The position numbers and the translations under genes were made by a program. Below are positions 29,017 through 37,232 of a stretch of DNA of 59,246 bases, piece by piece. The stretch's first letter is position 1; every line of letters starts with the position of its first letter. The stretch is from JBHYDC01 sp051861205 (GTDB lineage Bacteria; Pseudomonadota; Alphaproteobacteria; Rhizobiales; Pleomorphomonadaceae): assembly GCA_051861205.1 (NCBI GenBank), contig JBHYDC010000024.1, forward strand, positions 1-59,246. Direction: 5' to 3'. Under the pieces are notes generated by a model, which worked only from the letters and a program-made list of their open reading frames with translations, did no database searches and was not told the origin of the DNA.

Positions 29017-29891
29017 AGCCGACGCTGGCGATCGACATCGGGGGCAGCAAGATCCTGGTCGGACTGGTCGCCGGTGCGGAGGTGACCGCCGAGCGCTTAT
29101 TTGAAACGCCCCGCAAGGCATCGCCTGACGTCTGGCTCGACGCGGTCGCCGAAGCGGTAGCGCCCTGGAGCGGCCGGTTCGCAGCGGCTGGTGTTGCCGT
29201 TTCCGGCTGGATCCGCAATGGCCGATGGTCCGCGCTCAACCCGGCAACACTGCCGGTTCCCCCGGATTTCCCGCTCGTGGACGCTTTATCGCAGCGACTC
29301 GCCGTGCCGGTTCTCGCGGCGAATGACGCCCAGGCGGCGGCTTGGGGCGAGTATCGCCATGGCGCGGGCCAGGGGCGCGACATGGTGTTTCTCACCATCT
29401 CCACGGGCATCGGCGGCGGCATCGTCACCGGTGGGCGGCTTTTGACCGGCCGGGGTGGTATCGCGGGCCATGTCGGCCAGACCTGGATCGAAACGCCCTC
29501 CGGCGAATCGCGGCTGGAGGATGCGGCATCCGGCGCTGCGCTGGCGCGCGCGGCGGCTGCGATGGGCCGGCCCGCCGATACCCGCGCCTTGATTGCAGAG
29601 GCCAATGCAGGCGATCCAGCGGCCGAACAGGCGGTGGCCCTGGTCATCGAGCGTTTGGCGCGGGCGATGCGGTCGCTGCAACTCGTCATCGATCCCGATC
29701 TCATCGTCATCGGCGGTGGCCTTGGCCTTAGCGACGGTTTTCTCGGCCGCCTCCGCGCTGCCCTGGCGGGCGTTCCGCAAGCTCTTCGTCCTGACATTTG
29801 CGCTGCTGCGCTCGGCGCCAATGCGGGTCTCATCGGCATCGCCGATCTCGTCACAACCAAAAACACGAGCGCATCAGAGGTGAATCCATGA
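29013..29891 (+). CDS. nanK: ROK-family kinase, probable N-acetylmannosamine kinase
   Basis: A 292-residue sugar kinase. It begins with the phosphate-binding loop MKPTLAIDIGGSKILVGLV, contains the ATP/sugar segment VLAANDAQAAAWGE with the catalytic Asp and the ISTGIGGGIVTGG loop, and has AGHVGQTWIE with the conserved His. The Cys-rich zinc motif (CxCGxxGC) that normally follows is absent, which is unusual among ROK kinases. It overlaps nanE upstream and the substrate-binding protein gene downstream by four bases each, so the sugar handled by all three is probably ManNAc or a related amino sugar. Confidence 0.85.
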   Translation: MKPTLAIDIGGSKILVGLVAGAEVTAERLFETPRKASPDVWLDAVAEAVAPWSGRFAAAGVAVSGWIRNGRWSALNPATLPVPPDFPLVDALSQRLAVPVLAANDAQAAAWGEYRHGAGQGRDMVFLTISTGIGGGIVTGGRLLTGRGGIAGHVGQTWIETPSGESRLEDAASGAALARAAAAMGRPADTRALIAEANAGDPAAEQAVALVIERLARAMRSLQLVIDPDLIVIGGGLGLSDGFLGRLRAALAGVPQALRPDICAAALGANAGLIGIADLVTTKNTSASEVNP

Positions 29892-31207
29892 AGAAGATTG
29901 CAGCCGCCCTGTTTGGAGCCTGCGCGACGCTGTCGCTCGGCCTTTCCTCCGCCCTTGCCGAAGTCACGGTTCTCGGCTGGCCCGGCGGGCCTGAAGAAAC
30001 CGCGCTGCGCGCCGCCGCCGACATTTACAACGGCCAGAGTGGCCTTGCCGATGACGACAAGGTCAAGCTCATATTCTTCAATCGCGAAGGCTTCTGGGAC
30101 AAGCTCCAGGCCGATCTCGCGGCCGGGTCGACCGAGTTCGACATCAACCTGCTCGCGACCTACGCGATCGGCAAATACGCGCCCTTCATGGATACGATCA
30201 CGCTGCCGGAAGGCGCCAAGGACCTCTTCGGCGAGAAGGTTCTGAAGACCATGGAGTATCAAGGTCAGCAATATGGCGTGCCGACCGACCTGTCCTTGCA
30301 CTTCATGTATGCCCGCAAGGATTTGATGGAGAAGCTGCTCTCGGACGACGCGTGGAAGGCCAAATACGCCGAGATCGCCAAGGACAAGCTCGGTAAGGAT
30401 CTCGCTCCCAAGGATCCCGATCAGTGGACCTGGGACGATTATGCCGCCACCGCGCTCTTCTTCACCCAGAGCATCAATCCTGACAGCCCGACCCGCTACG
30501 GCACCGTTCTTCAGATGAAGAACCTGTTGTTCAATATGATGATTTGGCAATCCACCGCCCGCTCCGAAGGCGGCGACTGGATGGACGCTTCGGGCAAGGT
30601 CACCGTCGATAGCGAGGCCTATCGCAAGGGCTTGATGCTCTACAAGATGCTCTACGATGCCGGCGCATCGCCGAAGGATTCGCTCTCTTACGAATATGCC
30701 GAAGCCAACGCCGCCTTCGGTGCCGGTCAGGCCGCGACCATGTTGCAATGGAACGCCGCCTTCGCTGATCTCGACAACGCGGAAAAGACGCCCGCCGTTG
30801 CCGGCAAGATCACGACCGTGGCGCCGCCGGCCGGTTCCGTCAGCCGGGGCACCCACATCCACGGTCTCGGCTTCGGCATCAACAAGAACAGCACGCAGAA
30901 GGACGGCGCGACCAAGTTCTTGACCTGGCTCGCCAGCCAGGAGGCGATGGTCGCCTATGCCAAGGCGGGCGGTTCGCCGGCCCTGTCGGAAAGCGTTGCC
31001 AGCGGGATCGACGGCCGTCCGGACCTCGTGAAGCTTGGTGCCTTCGCCGGCAGCTACGGCTTCGTTATGACCGGCGGCACCTCCGCCAACGCGCTTCCGG
31101 TCTATGAGGCGCAGGCCAAGGCCTTCACCGGTTATTGGGGTGGTACGCAGGATCTGGACGCGGCCTTGGCCGAAGCCACCACGGCCATGGAAGGTCTCCT
31201 GAAGTAA
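29888..31207 (+). CDS. ABC transporter extracellular solute-binding protein (family 1, sugar)
   Basis: A 439-residue periplasmic binding protein. A signal peptide (MKKIAAALFGACATLSLGLS, cleaved after SALA) precedes a family 1 sugar-binding fold with WPGGPEETALRAAADIYN, VPTDLSLHFMYARKDL and AATMLQWNAAFADL. The ATG overlaps nanK by four bases. Two permease genes follow. The amino-sugar enzymes suggest an N-acetylated hexosamine or oligosaccharide ligand, but the binding pocket cannot be read from sequence. Confidence 0.88.
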   Translation: MKKIAAALFGACATLSLGLSSALAEVTVLGWPGGPEETALRAAADIYNGQSGLADDDKVKLIFFNREGFWDKLQADLAAGSTEFDINLLATYAIGKYAPFMDTITLPEGAKDLFGEKVLKTMEYQGQQYGVPTDLSLHFMYARKDLMEKLLSDDAWKAKYAEIAKDKLGKDLAPKDPDQWTWDDYAATALFFTQSINPDSPTRYGTVLQMKNLLFNMMIWQSTARSEGGDWMDASGKVTVDSEAYRKGLMLYKMLYDAGASPKDSLSYEYAEANAAFGAGQAATMLQWNAAFADLDNAEKTPAVAGKITTVAPPAGSVSRGTHIHGLGFGINKNSTQKDGATKFLTWLASQEAMVAYAKAGGSPALSESVASGIDGRPDLVKLGAFAGSYGFVMTGGTSANALPVYEAQAKAFTGYWGGTQDLDAALAEATTAMEGLLK

Positions 31208-31270
31208 TCGCTGTTGCCATGGCCGGCGGCGGATGAATTCGCCGCCGGTCTTCCTCCGACCGGACGCCCT

Positions 31271-32134
31271 ATGCACGCCGCCGACCGTCGAACGCCCTAT
31301 GTTCTGATCGCGCCGCTGACGGCGTTCCTGATCGCGCTGGTGGCGGTGCCGCTGCTGGTGGATATCGTCTACGCCTTGTCGCGCGTCACCTTCGAAACCC
31401 TGCGCGCGCCGCAGTTGATCGGCTTTGGCAATTTCGCGACCGTGCTTCAGGATGGCTCGTTCTGGAGCGCGATGGGTTTTTCGCTGAAATTCGCGATCTT
31501 CGCGTCATTGGTGCAGGTTCTGCTCGGCCTCTTCCTCGCGATCTTCCTTGCGCCGCTGCTTGCCAAACACCCCTGGCTGATGGCGCCGTTGATGCTGCCG
31601 ATGATGCTGGCGCCTGCCTTGGTCGGCCTGATGTACCGGCTGGTGCTGCAAGAATTCGTTGGCGTCGTGCCCTATTATTTCTATGCTTTCCTGGGCGACA
31701 GTCCGGCTTTCCTCTCCCCGCAGAACGCCTTCACGACCCTTGTCGTGATCGAAGTTTTGCAATGGACGCCCTTCGCGCTTCTGATTCTTTATGGCGCCTA
31801 TCAATCGATCCCGAGCGATATCAGGGAAGCCGCGGCCCTTGACGGTGCCGGGCCCTGGCAAATGCTGCGGCACATTGATTTACCGTGGATGATGCCGAGC
31901 CTTGCGATCACCTTCTTCTTTCGCTTCATCGACAGCTTCCGCGTGTTCGACAATGTCTATGTGTTGACCGGGGCGGGTTCGGGCGGATCGACAACAACCA
32001 TTTCGATCTGGATCTACGAAGCCTTTTTCCGGCGCAACGACATCGGCGTGGCCGTTGCCGCCTCGATGGTGCTGCTTGTCCTCTCCTTCGGAGTTTTGGC
32101 CGGACTGATGCGCGTTGCCGGGAGGCGTGGATGA
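31271..32134 (+). CDS. ABC sugar transporter permease, MalF/UgpA type
   Basis: A 287-residue inner-membrane permease with about six hydrophobic segments. The segment REAAALDGAGPWQMLRHIDL is the EAA loop that contacts the ATPase, and the start MHAADRRTPYVLIAPLTAFL is typical for this subunit. It starts 64 bases after the solute-binding gene. Its stop overlaps the second permease gene by four bases (ATGA). Confidence 0.88.
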   Translation: MHAADRRTPYVLIAPLTAFLIALVAVPLLVDIVYALSRVTFETLRAPQLIGFGNFATVLQDGSFWSAMGFSLKFAIFASLVQVLLGLFLAIFLAPLLAKHPWLMAPLMLPMMLAPALVGLMYRLVLQEFVGVVPYYFYAFLGDSPAFLSPQNAFTTLVVIEVLQWTPFALLILYGAYQSIPSDIREAAALDGAGPWQMLRHIDLPWMMPSLAITFFFRFIDSFRVFDNVYVLTGAGSGGSTTTISIWIYEAFFRRNDIGVAVAASMVLLVLSFGVLAGLMRVAGRRG

Positions 32135-32967
32135 TCGGACCTCGCGTCGCCTCGGCTTTGCGGTGGCTGGTTTTCGCGCTCGCGGTTTTCGCGCTGAACT
32201 TTCCCCTGATCGCCACGCTGATCGCGTCCTTCAAAACCGATGCGGAGATCAGCGCGAACCCGTCACTCCTGATCGAGCAACCGACAATCGCCAATTATGT
32301 GAAGATTTTCGCGATCAGCGACCGCTTCGACATCACGCATTATCTTCTGAACAGCCTGATCGCGGCCGGTATCGGCTCGGCTCTCGCTGTCGCCCTCGCC
32401 TTTCCCGCCGCCTATGCCATTGTGCGCTTCAAGGTCGGGCAAACCTGGCTGATGCCGGCGGTCACGAACCTCAGAGCCATCCCGCTCATCATCTTTTCGA
32501 TTCCGATTTACCTGATGTATCAGCAGCTTGATCTGCTCGACACCCGCTTCGGGCTGGCGATGATCCTCTGCCTCGTCAACCTGCCGCTGGTGCTTGTGCT
32601 GATCGCGAATGCGGTGCGGGATCTGCCCTTCGAAATCGAGGAGGCGGCGCGCGTTGACGGGGCCTCGACCTTCGCGATCCTGGTTTACGTCGTGCTGCCG
32701 CTGAGCGCGCCTGTGATCGCATCCTCGCTCGTTCTGGCCTTCATCTACTCCTGGAATGAATTCCTGTTCGGCCTGATGCTGACCACGCAGTCCGCCGTTC
32801 CGATCACGGTCGGCGCGTCCTTCTTCTTCGCAGCCAGCGGCGGGGGTGTTCAGTGGGGCACGGCTGCGGCGGTTATGGGGCTCTCCGTGCTGCCACCCGC
32901 CATCATCAGCCTCTTTGCCTACCGCTATATCGGGCGCTCGCTCACTGCGGGGGCGGTGAAGGGGTAG
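32131..32967 (+). CDS. ABC sugar transporter permease, MalG/UgpE type
   Basis: A 278-residue permease with six predicted membrane segments. The EAA loop reads EIEEAARVDGASTFAILVYVVLP-like at about residue 170, and the later LAFIYSWNEFLFGLMLT is the usual MalG-type stretch. It ends the plus-strand run; no ABC ATPase gene follows, and the next gene is on the minus strand. A shared ATPase (MsmK/UgpC type) encoded elsewhere would be needed. Confidence 0.88.
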   Translation: MIGPRVASALRWLVFALAVFALNFPLIATLIASFKTDAEISANPSLLIEQPTIANYVKIFAISDRFDITHYLLNSLIAAGIGSALAVALAFPAAYAIVRFKVGQTWLMPAVTNLRAIPLIIFSIPIYLMYQQLDLLDTRFGLAMILCLVNLPLVLVLIANAVRDLPFEIEEAARVDGASTFAILVYVVLPLSAPVIASSLVLAFIYSWNEFLFGLMLTTQSAVPITVGASFFFAASGGGVQWGTAAAVMGLSVLPPAIISLFAYRYIGRSLTAGAVKG

Positions 32968-33087
32968 CCGGCTGAATTGATGATGCGGCCCGCTCGCGCC
33001 GCCGCCCGGCTGATGGCCGGCGCCCAAGATGAGGCCGGCCGGATCGCCACCTTGGTTCAGGCAGCGACCCGCGCCTGACTTAAGGCC

Positions 33088-33666
33088 TTACTTGCCGCCG
33101 CGCGATCCTCGCGCCGAGCGCTTGGGAGCAGCGCTCGCTTCGAGGTCTTCCTCCTCGCCCTCATCTTCTTCTTCGTCTTCGCCGTTCATGTTGATCTTTT
33201 CCGCGATATCGCTCAGCAACATGTCGGTCTTCTTTTCTTCCTCCAGCGTTTCGTCAAGAAGCTGTGCGGCTTCCTCGAATCCGAGCTGAATAGCCCAAGT
33301 CTTCAAGGTGCCGTAGCGGGCGATTTCATAATGCTTGATCGCTTGGGCCGAGCCGATCAGCACAGCGTCCGCCGCTGGCGATCCGCTGAAATCGTCGAGA
33401 TGCTCCTGCATTTCCGATGTCAGGCCCTGCATCCCCTCGCAGGTCTTCGACCGGGCTGGCTTGCCGACGATCTCGAACACTTTTTCCAGGCGTTCGACTT
33501 GGCCCTGGCTTTCCTCTGCATGGGTCTGCAAAGTCGACTTCAGCTCTTCGGACTCCGCCGATTTCGCAGACTTTCTGAGCGCCTTTACGGAGTTTTTCTC
33601 CGCGAAGTAGACGTCCTTCAAGGTTTCGTAGAAGGCATCGTTGAGTGTCTTCGCTTTGGCGGGCAT
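33088..33666 (-). CDS. DUF892 (YciE/YciF) ferritin-like protein with long acidic and basic tail
   Basis: A 192-residue protein. Residues 1-160 are the DUF892 four-helix ferritin-like fold: LNDAFYETLKDVYFAEKNSV, HAEESQGQVERLEKVFE and KHYEIARYGTLKTWA hold the conserved Glu/His candidates for a di-metal site. The last 35 residues form an acidic block (EDEEEDEGEEEDLE) followed by a basic end (PKRSARGSRGGK), absent from the second DUF892 protein at 34695. The family is induced by general stress. An EcfG-like promoter lies 30 bases upstream of the ATG, which has a purine-rich AGAGGAGAG site. Confidence 0.85.
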   Translation of the reverse strand: MPAKAKTLNDAFYETLKDVYFAEKNSVKALRKSAKSAESEELKSTLQTHAEESQGQVERLEKVFEIVGKPARSKTCEGMQGLTSEMQEHLDDFSGSPAADAVLIGSAQAIKHYEIARYGTLKTWAIQLGFEEAAQLLDETLEEEKKTDMLLSDIAEKINMNGEDEEEDEGEEEDLEASAAPKRSARGSRGGK

Positions 33667-33695
33667 GCGTCCTCTCCTCTTGCTGAGGCCGGGTT

Positions 33696-33721
33696 AACCC
33701 CCGCTTGCCGCCTGTGGTTCC
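33696..33721 (-). promoter_or_regulatory. EcfG-type general stress promoter of the DUF892 gene
   Basis: On the minus strand GGAAC (33721-33717) is separated by 17 bases from GGTT (33699-33696). The alphaproteobacterial EcfG consensus is GGAAC-N16/17-CGTT, so one base of the -10 differs. The predicted start would be about 25 bases before the ATG at 33666. The downstream gene family fits this regulon. Confidence 0.6.
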
Positions 33722-33936
33722 CACCTCAACTTGGGGAACGGGTCGGTCGGCTTGCCCTTCTGCTTTGGGGCGGGGAATCGCTTGGAATTTGAGTTCGAAC
33801 CCCTGGTTGAGCATGGCCTGCGGCAGGATTCCGCGTTCTGATGCCTTGATCGGGGAAAATCACCATCCATTTCAGGATCAAACAGAATTGCCGACGCGGC
33901 TGCCACTGAGGCGGTGCTTTCGGCCTGGATTTTAGG

Positions 33937-34665
33937 ATGATGGCGGCTTTTTCAGGGGCATCGGCACCTATGCGGTACATGACGGGCAGAGTGCGCAAGG
34001 AAGCGGCGCTCCTTCTCGGCGGTCTTATGGTCGCGACGTCGCTGCTGGGCTTTCTGTTGCTTGCCGGCGAAGTCGCCAATGGCGATACCTATGCTTTCGA
34101 TCAGGCCGTTTTGCTTGAACTGCGCGATCCGGCCGACCTTGGAAATCCGATCGGTCCGGTCTGGCTGGAGCAAACCGCCAAGGATTTGACCGCGCTCGGC
34201 GGCTATCCTGTGATCGTGCTGATCACCGCGTTGACGACGGTTTTCCTTGTTATGACCGCCCGCAAAGGCGCCGCCTTACTGCTCTTGGTGTCGGTCATCG
34301 GTGGAATGATCGTCAGTTCGGTTCTAAAACTTCTCTTCGCGCGTGCCCGCCCGGACCTTGTGCCGCACATCACGGAGGTCTTCACATCAAGCTTTCCAAG
34401 CGGCCATGCCACGATGACTACGGTGAGCTATCTCACGCTGGGCGCCTTGTTGATGCGGGTTCAAGAGCGGTTCGCCGTCAAGGTCTTCGTCATGTCCGCC
34501 GCTGCATTGATCGCCGTTATCGTCGGGATCAGCCGGGTTTATCTCGGGGTTCACTGGCCGACCGACGTGATCGCGGGCTGGGGCGTCGGCTTTGCCTGGG
34601 CGCTCGCCTGCTGGCTGGTGGCGGACGTGCTTCAGCGCCGCGGCAAGATTAAGGGCGGGGCGTAA
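33937..34665 (+). CDS. PAP2-family membrane phosphatase
   Basis: A 242-residue membrane protein with the three PAP2 motifs: KLLFARARP, SSFPSGHATM and SRVYLGVHWPTD, with the catalytic His in motifs 2 and 3. Six hydrophobic segments surround them. It would dephosphorylate a lipid phosphate such as undecaprenyl pyrophosphate or phosphatidic acid at the outer face of the inner membrane. The start is uncertain: ATGs at 33937, 33940 and 33970 are all possible. It lies between two minus-strand DUF892 genes, so it may share their stress role (inference). Confidence 0.86.
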   Translation: MMAAFSGASAPMRYMTGRVRKEAALLLGGLMVATSLLGFLLLAGEVANGDTYAFDQAVLLELRDPADLGNPIGPVWLEQTAKDLTALGGYPVIVLITALTTVFLVMTARKGAALLLLVSVIGGMIVSSVLKLLFARARPDLVPHITEVFTSSFPSGHATMTTVSYLTLGALLMRVQERFAVKVFVMSAAALIAVIVGISRVYLGVHWPTDVIAGWGVGFAWALACWLVADVLQRRGKIKGGA

Positions 34666-34694
34666 CCCGCGCACGGGCGCCGCTCGCCGAGGGT

Positions 34695-35180
34695 TCACGC
34701 TGCCCTGGGGTTGATGATGTCTTCAGCGAGTTCGGACAGTAGATCGTCGGTGCTTTCCTCTTCGCCCAAGGTTTCGGTCAAGAGTTCGACCGCCTCGCCA
34801 AGATCGAGTTGTTCGGCCCAGGCCCTCAATGTTCCGTAGCGGGCGATTTCGTAATGCTCGATCGCTTGCGCGGCACCGATGAGGCCGGCATCCAGCACAT
34901 TTCCCGCGAACGCCTGGGTGATGCTGCGCGCCTCTTCCGCCAGTCCCTCGATTGCCGGGCATTTGGCGCCTTCGGCCTTTTCTCCGATCATATCGAAGAT
35001 CGTGTCCAGCCGTTTGACCTGCCCGGCTGTTTCCGCACGGTGACGTTCGAAGGCCTCTTTCAGGGCGGGGTCGGTCGCCGCTTCCGCCAGCCTCGGCAAT
35101 TCCTTGAGGATGGTATTCTCGGCAAAATAGACGTCCCGTAAGCTGTGGGCGAAAAGCGCCTTTAGGGTTTCGTTGGCCAT
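34695..35180 (-). CDS. second DUF892 (YciE/YciF) ferritin-like protein
   Basis: A 161-residue protein similar along its length to the DUF892 protein at 33088 (compare LFAHSLRDVYFAENTILKEL and IEHYEIARYGTLRAWAEQL) but without the charged tail. The Glu and His positions for a di-metal centre are kept. I start at the ATG at 35180 (MANETLK), which has GGAG six bases upstream; an ATG four codons earlier also exists. The EcfG-like promoter upstream supports a general stress function; the biochemical activity of the family is not established. Confidence 0.82.
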   Translation of the reverse strand: MANETLKALFAHSLRDVYFAENTILKELPRLAEAATDPALKEAFERHRAETAGQVKRLDTIFDMIGEKAEGAKCPAIEGLAEEARSITQAFAGNVLDAGLIGAAQAIEHYEIARYGTLRAWAEQLDLGEAVELLTETLGEEESTDDLLSELAEDIINPRAA

Positions 35181-35212
35181 GGTGGGCTCCATCGGTGTAT
35201 TTGAATGAGGGT

Positions 35213-35239
35213 GGAACCCCGTCCGGCATGGACGGTTCC
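35213..35239. promoter_or_regulatory. two-way EcfG-like promoter element
   Basis: On the minus strand GGAAC (35239-35235), 16 bases, GGTT (35218-35215). On the plus strand GGAAC (35213-35217), 16 bases, GGTT (35234-35237). The element is an imperfect inverted repeat and sits between the second DUF892 gene (minus, ATG at 35180) and the GINT1-like gene (plus, ATG at 35380). Both directions fit the EcfG pattern with one base off in the -10. The symmetry could also form a hairpin, so a terminator-like or operator role is an alternative. Confidence 0.5.
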
Positions 35240-35379
35240 GCCGCAGCCCGTGTTTTGTCTAAAGCCTCGCCCCTGAATGCGCTTCCCAGTAACGCTGTGA
35301 ATAGTCTTCATGGCCCTGGATTATTCATCTTTTCCATTCACTCTATTTCCGCCGAGTTTCAAAGCTTGATCGCCTGCGT

Positions 35380-36858
35380 ATGCTCATTCGATTGATCCTA
35401 GACCCACGATGCGTTCGTCAATGGCACAGGGCCCTGGTCGATCGCCTTCAGGGCCAGCCGGGGCTGTCCACCGCGTTGGCTTGGGCCGACCTCAGCCCGC
35501 GTGTTGCGGGGCTGGATACGCTTATCCTTCTGGAAAGCTTGATATTCCGCATTCCGCGCAATCATTTTTCCCTACCTGCCAAACTGGATCCGTGCGTCTC
35601 GGATGATGATACGCCAGACGTGGTCATCGATCTCACGGCGTCCCGTGTGGCGGGCGGCGGCTCTCTGCCGGTTTTCACCTTGACCTGTGCTGAGGCGCCG
35701 GTGGACCTTGGGGCCTTCGATGCCGTGCTCGCTGGCAGCATGGTGGATCTGACGCTGACGCTCTGGCAGAACGGCCGACCGCTTAAGGTTGCAACGTGGT
35801 GTGTCGCGGTCGAGGAGCCTAACAGTCTTGCCCGAGGTGCCGGACCTATATTTGCGCGTGCCATTCATATGCTTGGCCTTGCTGTCGCGCAACTTGCGAT
35901 CGGGTTTCCACCCGGTGATCTCTCGCTTCCCTCGGCTGGTTTTGAAGGCGTGAAGCCAAAGCCGGTTGCACCTCTTGTCTTCGGTGCCCAGTGCTTTCTC
36001 GGCCGTCTTCAGAGGCTTTTGCGCACCGCGCCGAATTGGGTGGTTGGCGTGCGCTCGGGTTCGGCTGGGTCCGGTCTGCCCCGGTTTGGCGGTTCGGCCT
36101 TCGCGCGGCTGGCGGACGACGGACGGCGGTTTTATGCCGATCCGTTCGTGTGGTCTGAAGCCGGCCGCACGGTTCTATTCGTGGAGGAATATCCGTTTTC
36201 AACCGGAAAGGGCGTCATTTCCGCCATTGAGCTGGAAAATGGCCGACCAGTGGGCGTGCCGCGCGTGGTGATCGAAACGCCGTATCACCTCTCCTATCCC
36301 TTTGTTTTTGCTCATGAGGGATCGATTTTCATGGTTCCGGAAACGTCGGAGTGCAAGCGCGTGGAACTCTGGCGGTGCACGCGTTTCCCAGACGCGTGGA
36401 GCCTTCATGCCGTTCTGATCGAGAATGCCGACCTTTCTGACGCAACGCTTTTGCAGCGGGATGGGCGCTGGTTTCTCTTCGCCGCCTCACGCGAGCCGGG
36501 CGGATCGAGCTGGGACGCGCTGGATGTTTGGACGGCCGGCGCGCTTGAAGGCCCGTGGTCGCGAGTCGGGGCGGGACCGGCTATGGTCGATGTGCGCTCG
36601 GCCAGACCGGCCGGACGTCTGTTCATGGCGGATGGTGCCTTGGTTCGCCCGGCGCAAAACTGCGTGTCCGGATATGGCAGCGGACTGACCTTCGCCCGTA
36701 TAGACCGGCTAGATCCGGATGCTTTTACTCAAACAGTTCTAGCATCCGTTTCAGCAGGTCCCCCGTCTGGCGGTATTCACACCTATAATCGGTCAGACGA
36801 TATCGAAGTTGTGGATGCCATCCTTGCACGTGGTACCGCGGACTTCATCATAGAGTAA
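35380..36858 (+). CDS. GINT1-N-like beta-propeller protein, putative glycan-modifying
   Basis: A 492-residue soluble protein. The C-terminal half (from about 235) resembles the five-bladed propeller found at the N-terminus of glucosamine inositolphosphorylceramide transferase and in GH43-like proteins: RRFYADPFVW, GKGVISAIELENG, HLSYPFVFAHEG, IFMVPETSECKRVELWRC and DATLLQRDGRWFLFAA. The N-terminal half resembles the formyltransferase/sulfotransferase-like segments that precede this domain in some bacteria, but I cannot name it. Bacterial members often lie in surface-polysaccharide loci. The plus-strand EcfG-like site would give a leader of about 135 bases. Confidence 0.6.
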   Translation: MLIRLILDPRCVRQWHRALVDRLQGQPGLSTALAWADLSPRVAGLDTLILLESLIFRIPRNHFSLPAKLDPCVSDDDTPDVVIDLTASRVAGGGSLPVFTLTCAEAPVDLGAFDAVLAGSMVDLTLTLWQNGRPLKVATWCVAVEEPNSLARGAGPIFARAIHMLGLAVAQLAIGFPPGDLSLPSAGFEGVKPKPVAPLVFGAQCFLGRLQRLLRTAPNWVVGVRSGSAGSGLPRFGGSAFARLADDGRRFYADPFVWSEAGRTVLFVEEYPFSTGKGVISAIELENGRPVGVPRVVIETPYHLSYPFVFAHEGSIFMVPETSECKRVELWRCTRFPDAWSLHAVLIENADLSDATLLQRDGRWFLFAASREPGGSSWDALDVWTAGALEGPWSRVGAGPAMVDVRSARPAGRLFMADGALVRPAQNCVSGYGSGLTFARIDRLDPDAFTQTVLASVSAGPPSGGIHTYNRSDDIEVVDAILARGTADFIIE

Positions 36859-36875
36859 CGCTGAAAAGGTCGCTT

Positions 36876-37232
36876 TCAGCGGCGGACCCAGCGGCATTCC
36901 GTTTCACGAACTCGGACGACTTTATAGACTCGGCCATAGTCATCCGCGAATCTCTTCACGCGCCATGTGGGTTCGCAGACCTGGACTGAGCGGCCGCGCT
37001 GCCAGCGGCGGTCGCGGCGATCGTTCCAGCGGTGTTCGCGCCGGTCGTTCCACCGGTGGTCTTGCCACCCGCCGTTCCAATGACGGTCGTACCGGTGATG
37101 GCCCCAACCGGGTTCGCCGAACTGGATGCCGAACGAAAAGCCATCGGCGGCGGCGGGCGCGGTGCTGCCGGCAAAGGCGCCGATCCCCACCACGGCGGCG
37201 GTGAGAGCGGCAAGGATTGTCTTGGCGAACAT
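36876..37232 (-). CDS. small secreted Trp/Arg-rich protein, unknown function
   Basis: A 118-residue protein with a signal peptide (MFAKTILAALTAAVVGIGAF ... APAAA) and a mature part rich in Trp, Arg, His and Asp, with repeats of the type RWNDRRxxRW at about 60-80. Two Cys (VCEPTW, TECRW) may pair. The ATG at 37232 is chosen because GGAG lies ten bases upstream; the ATG at 37241 would be too close. Small exported basic proteins of this kind are common in Rhizobiales and have no assigned function. It is convergent with the GINT1-like gene (17 bases). Confidence 0.65.
   Translation of the reverse strand: MFAKTILAALTAAVVGIGAFAGSTAPAAADGFSFGIQFGEPGWGHHRYDRHWNGGWQDHRWNDRREHRWNDRRDRRWQRGRSVQVCEPTWRVKRFADDYGRVYKVVRVRETECRWVRR

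Noticed and set aside
28952..31276. 774-residue open frame on the minus strand
   Set aside because: It lies opposite nanK and the solute-binding protein gene, which have clear motifs. It has no domain and reflects GC-rich third positions.
33735..33760. another GGAAC on the plus strand before the PAP2 gene
   Set aside because: No GTT element at 16 or 17 bases distance, so it does not fit the EcfG pattern.
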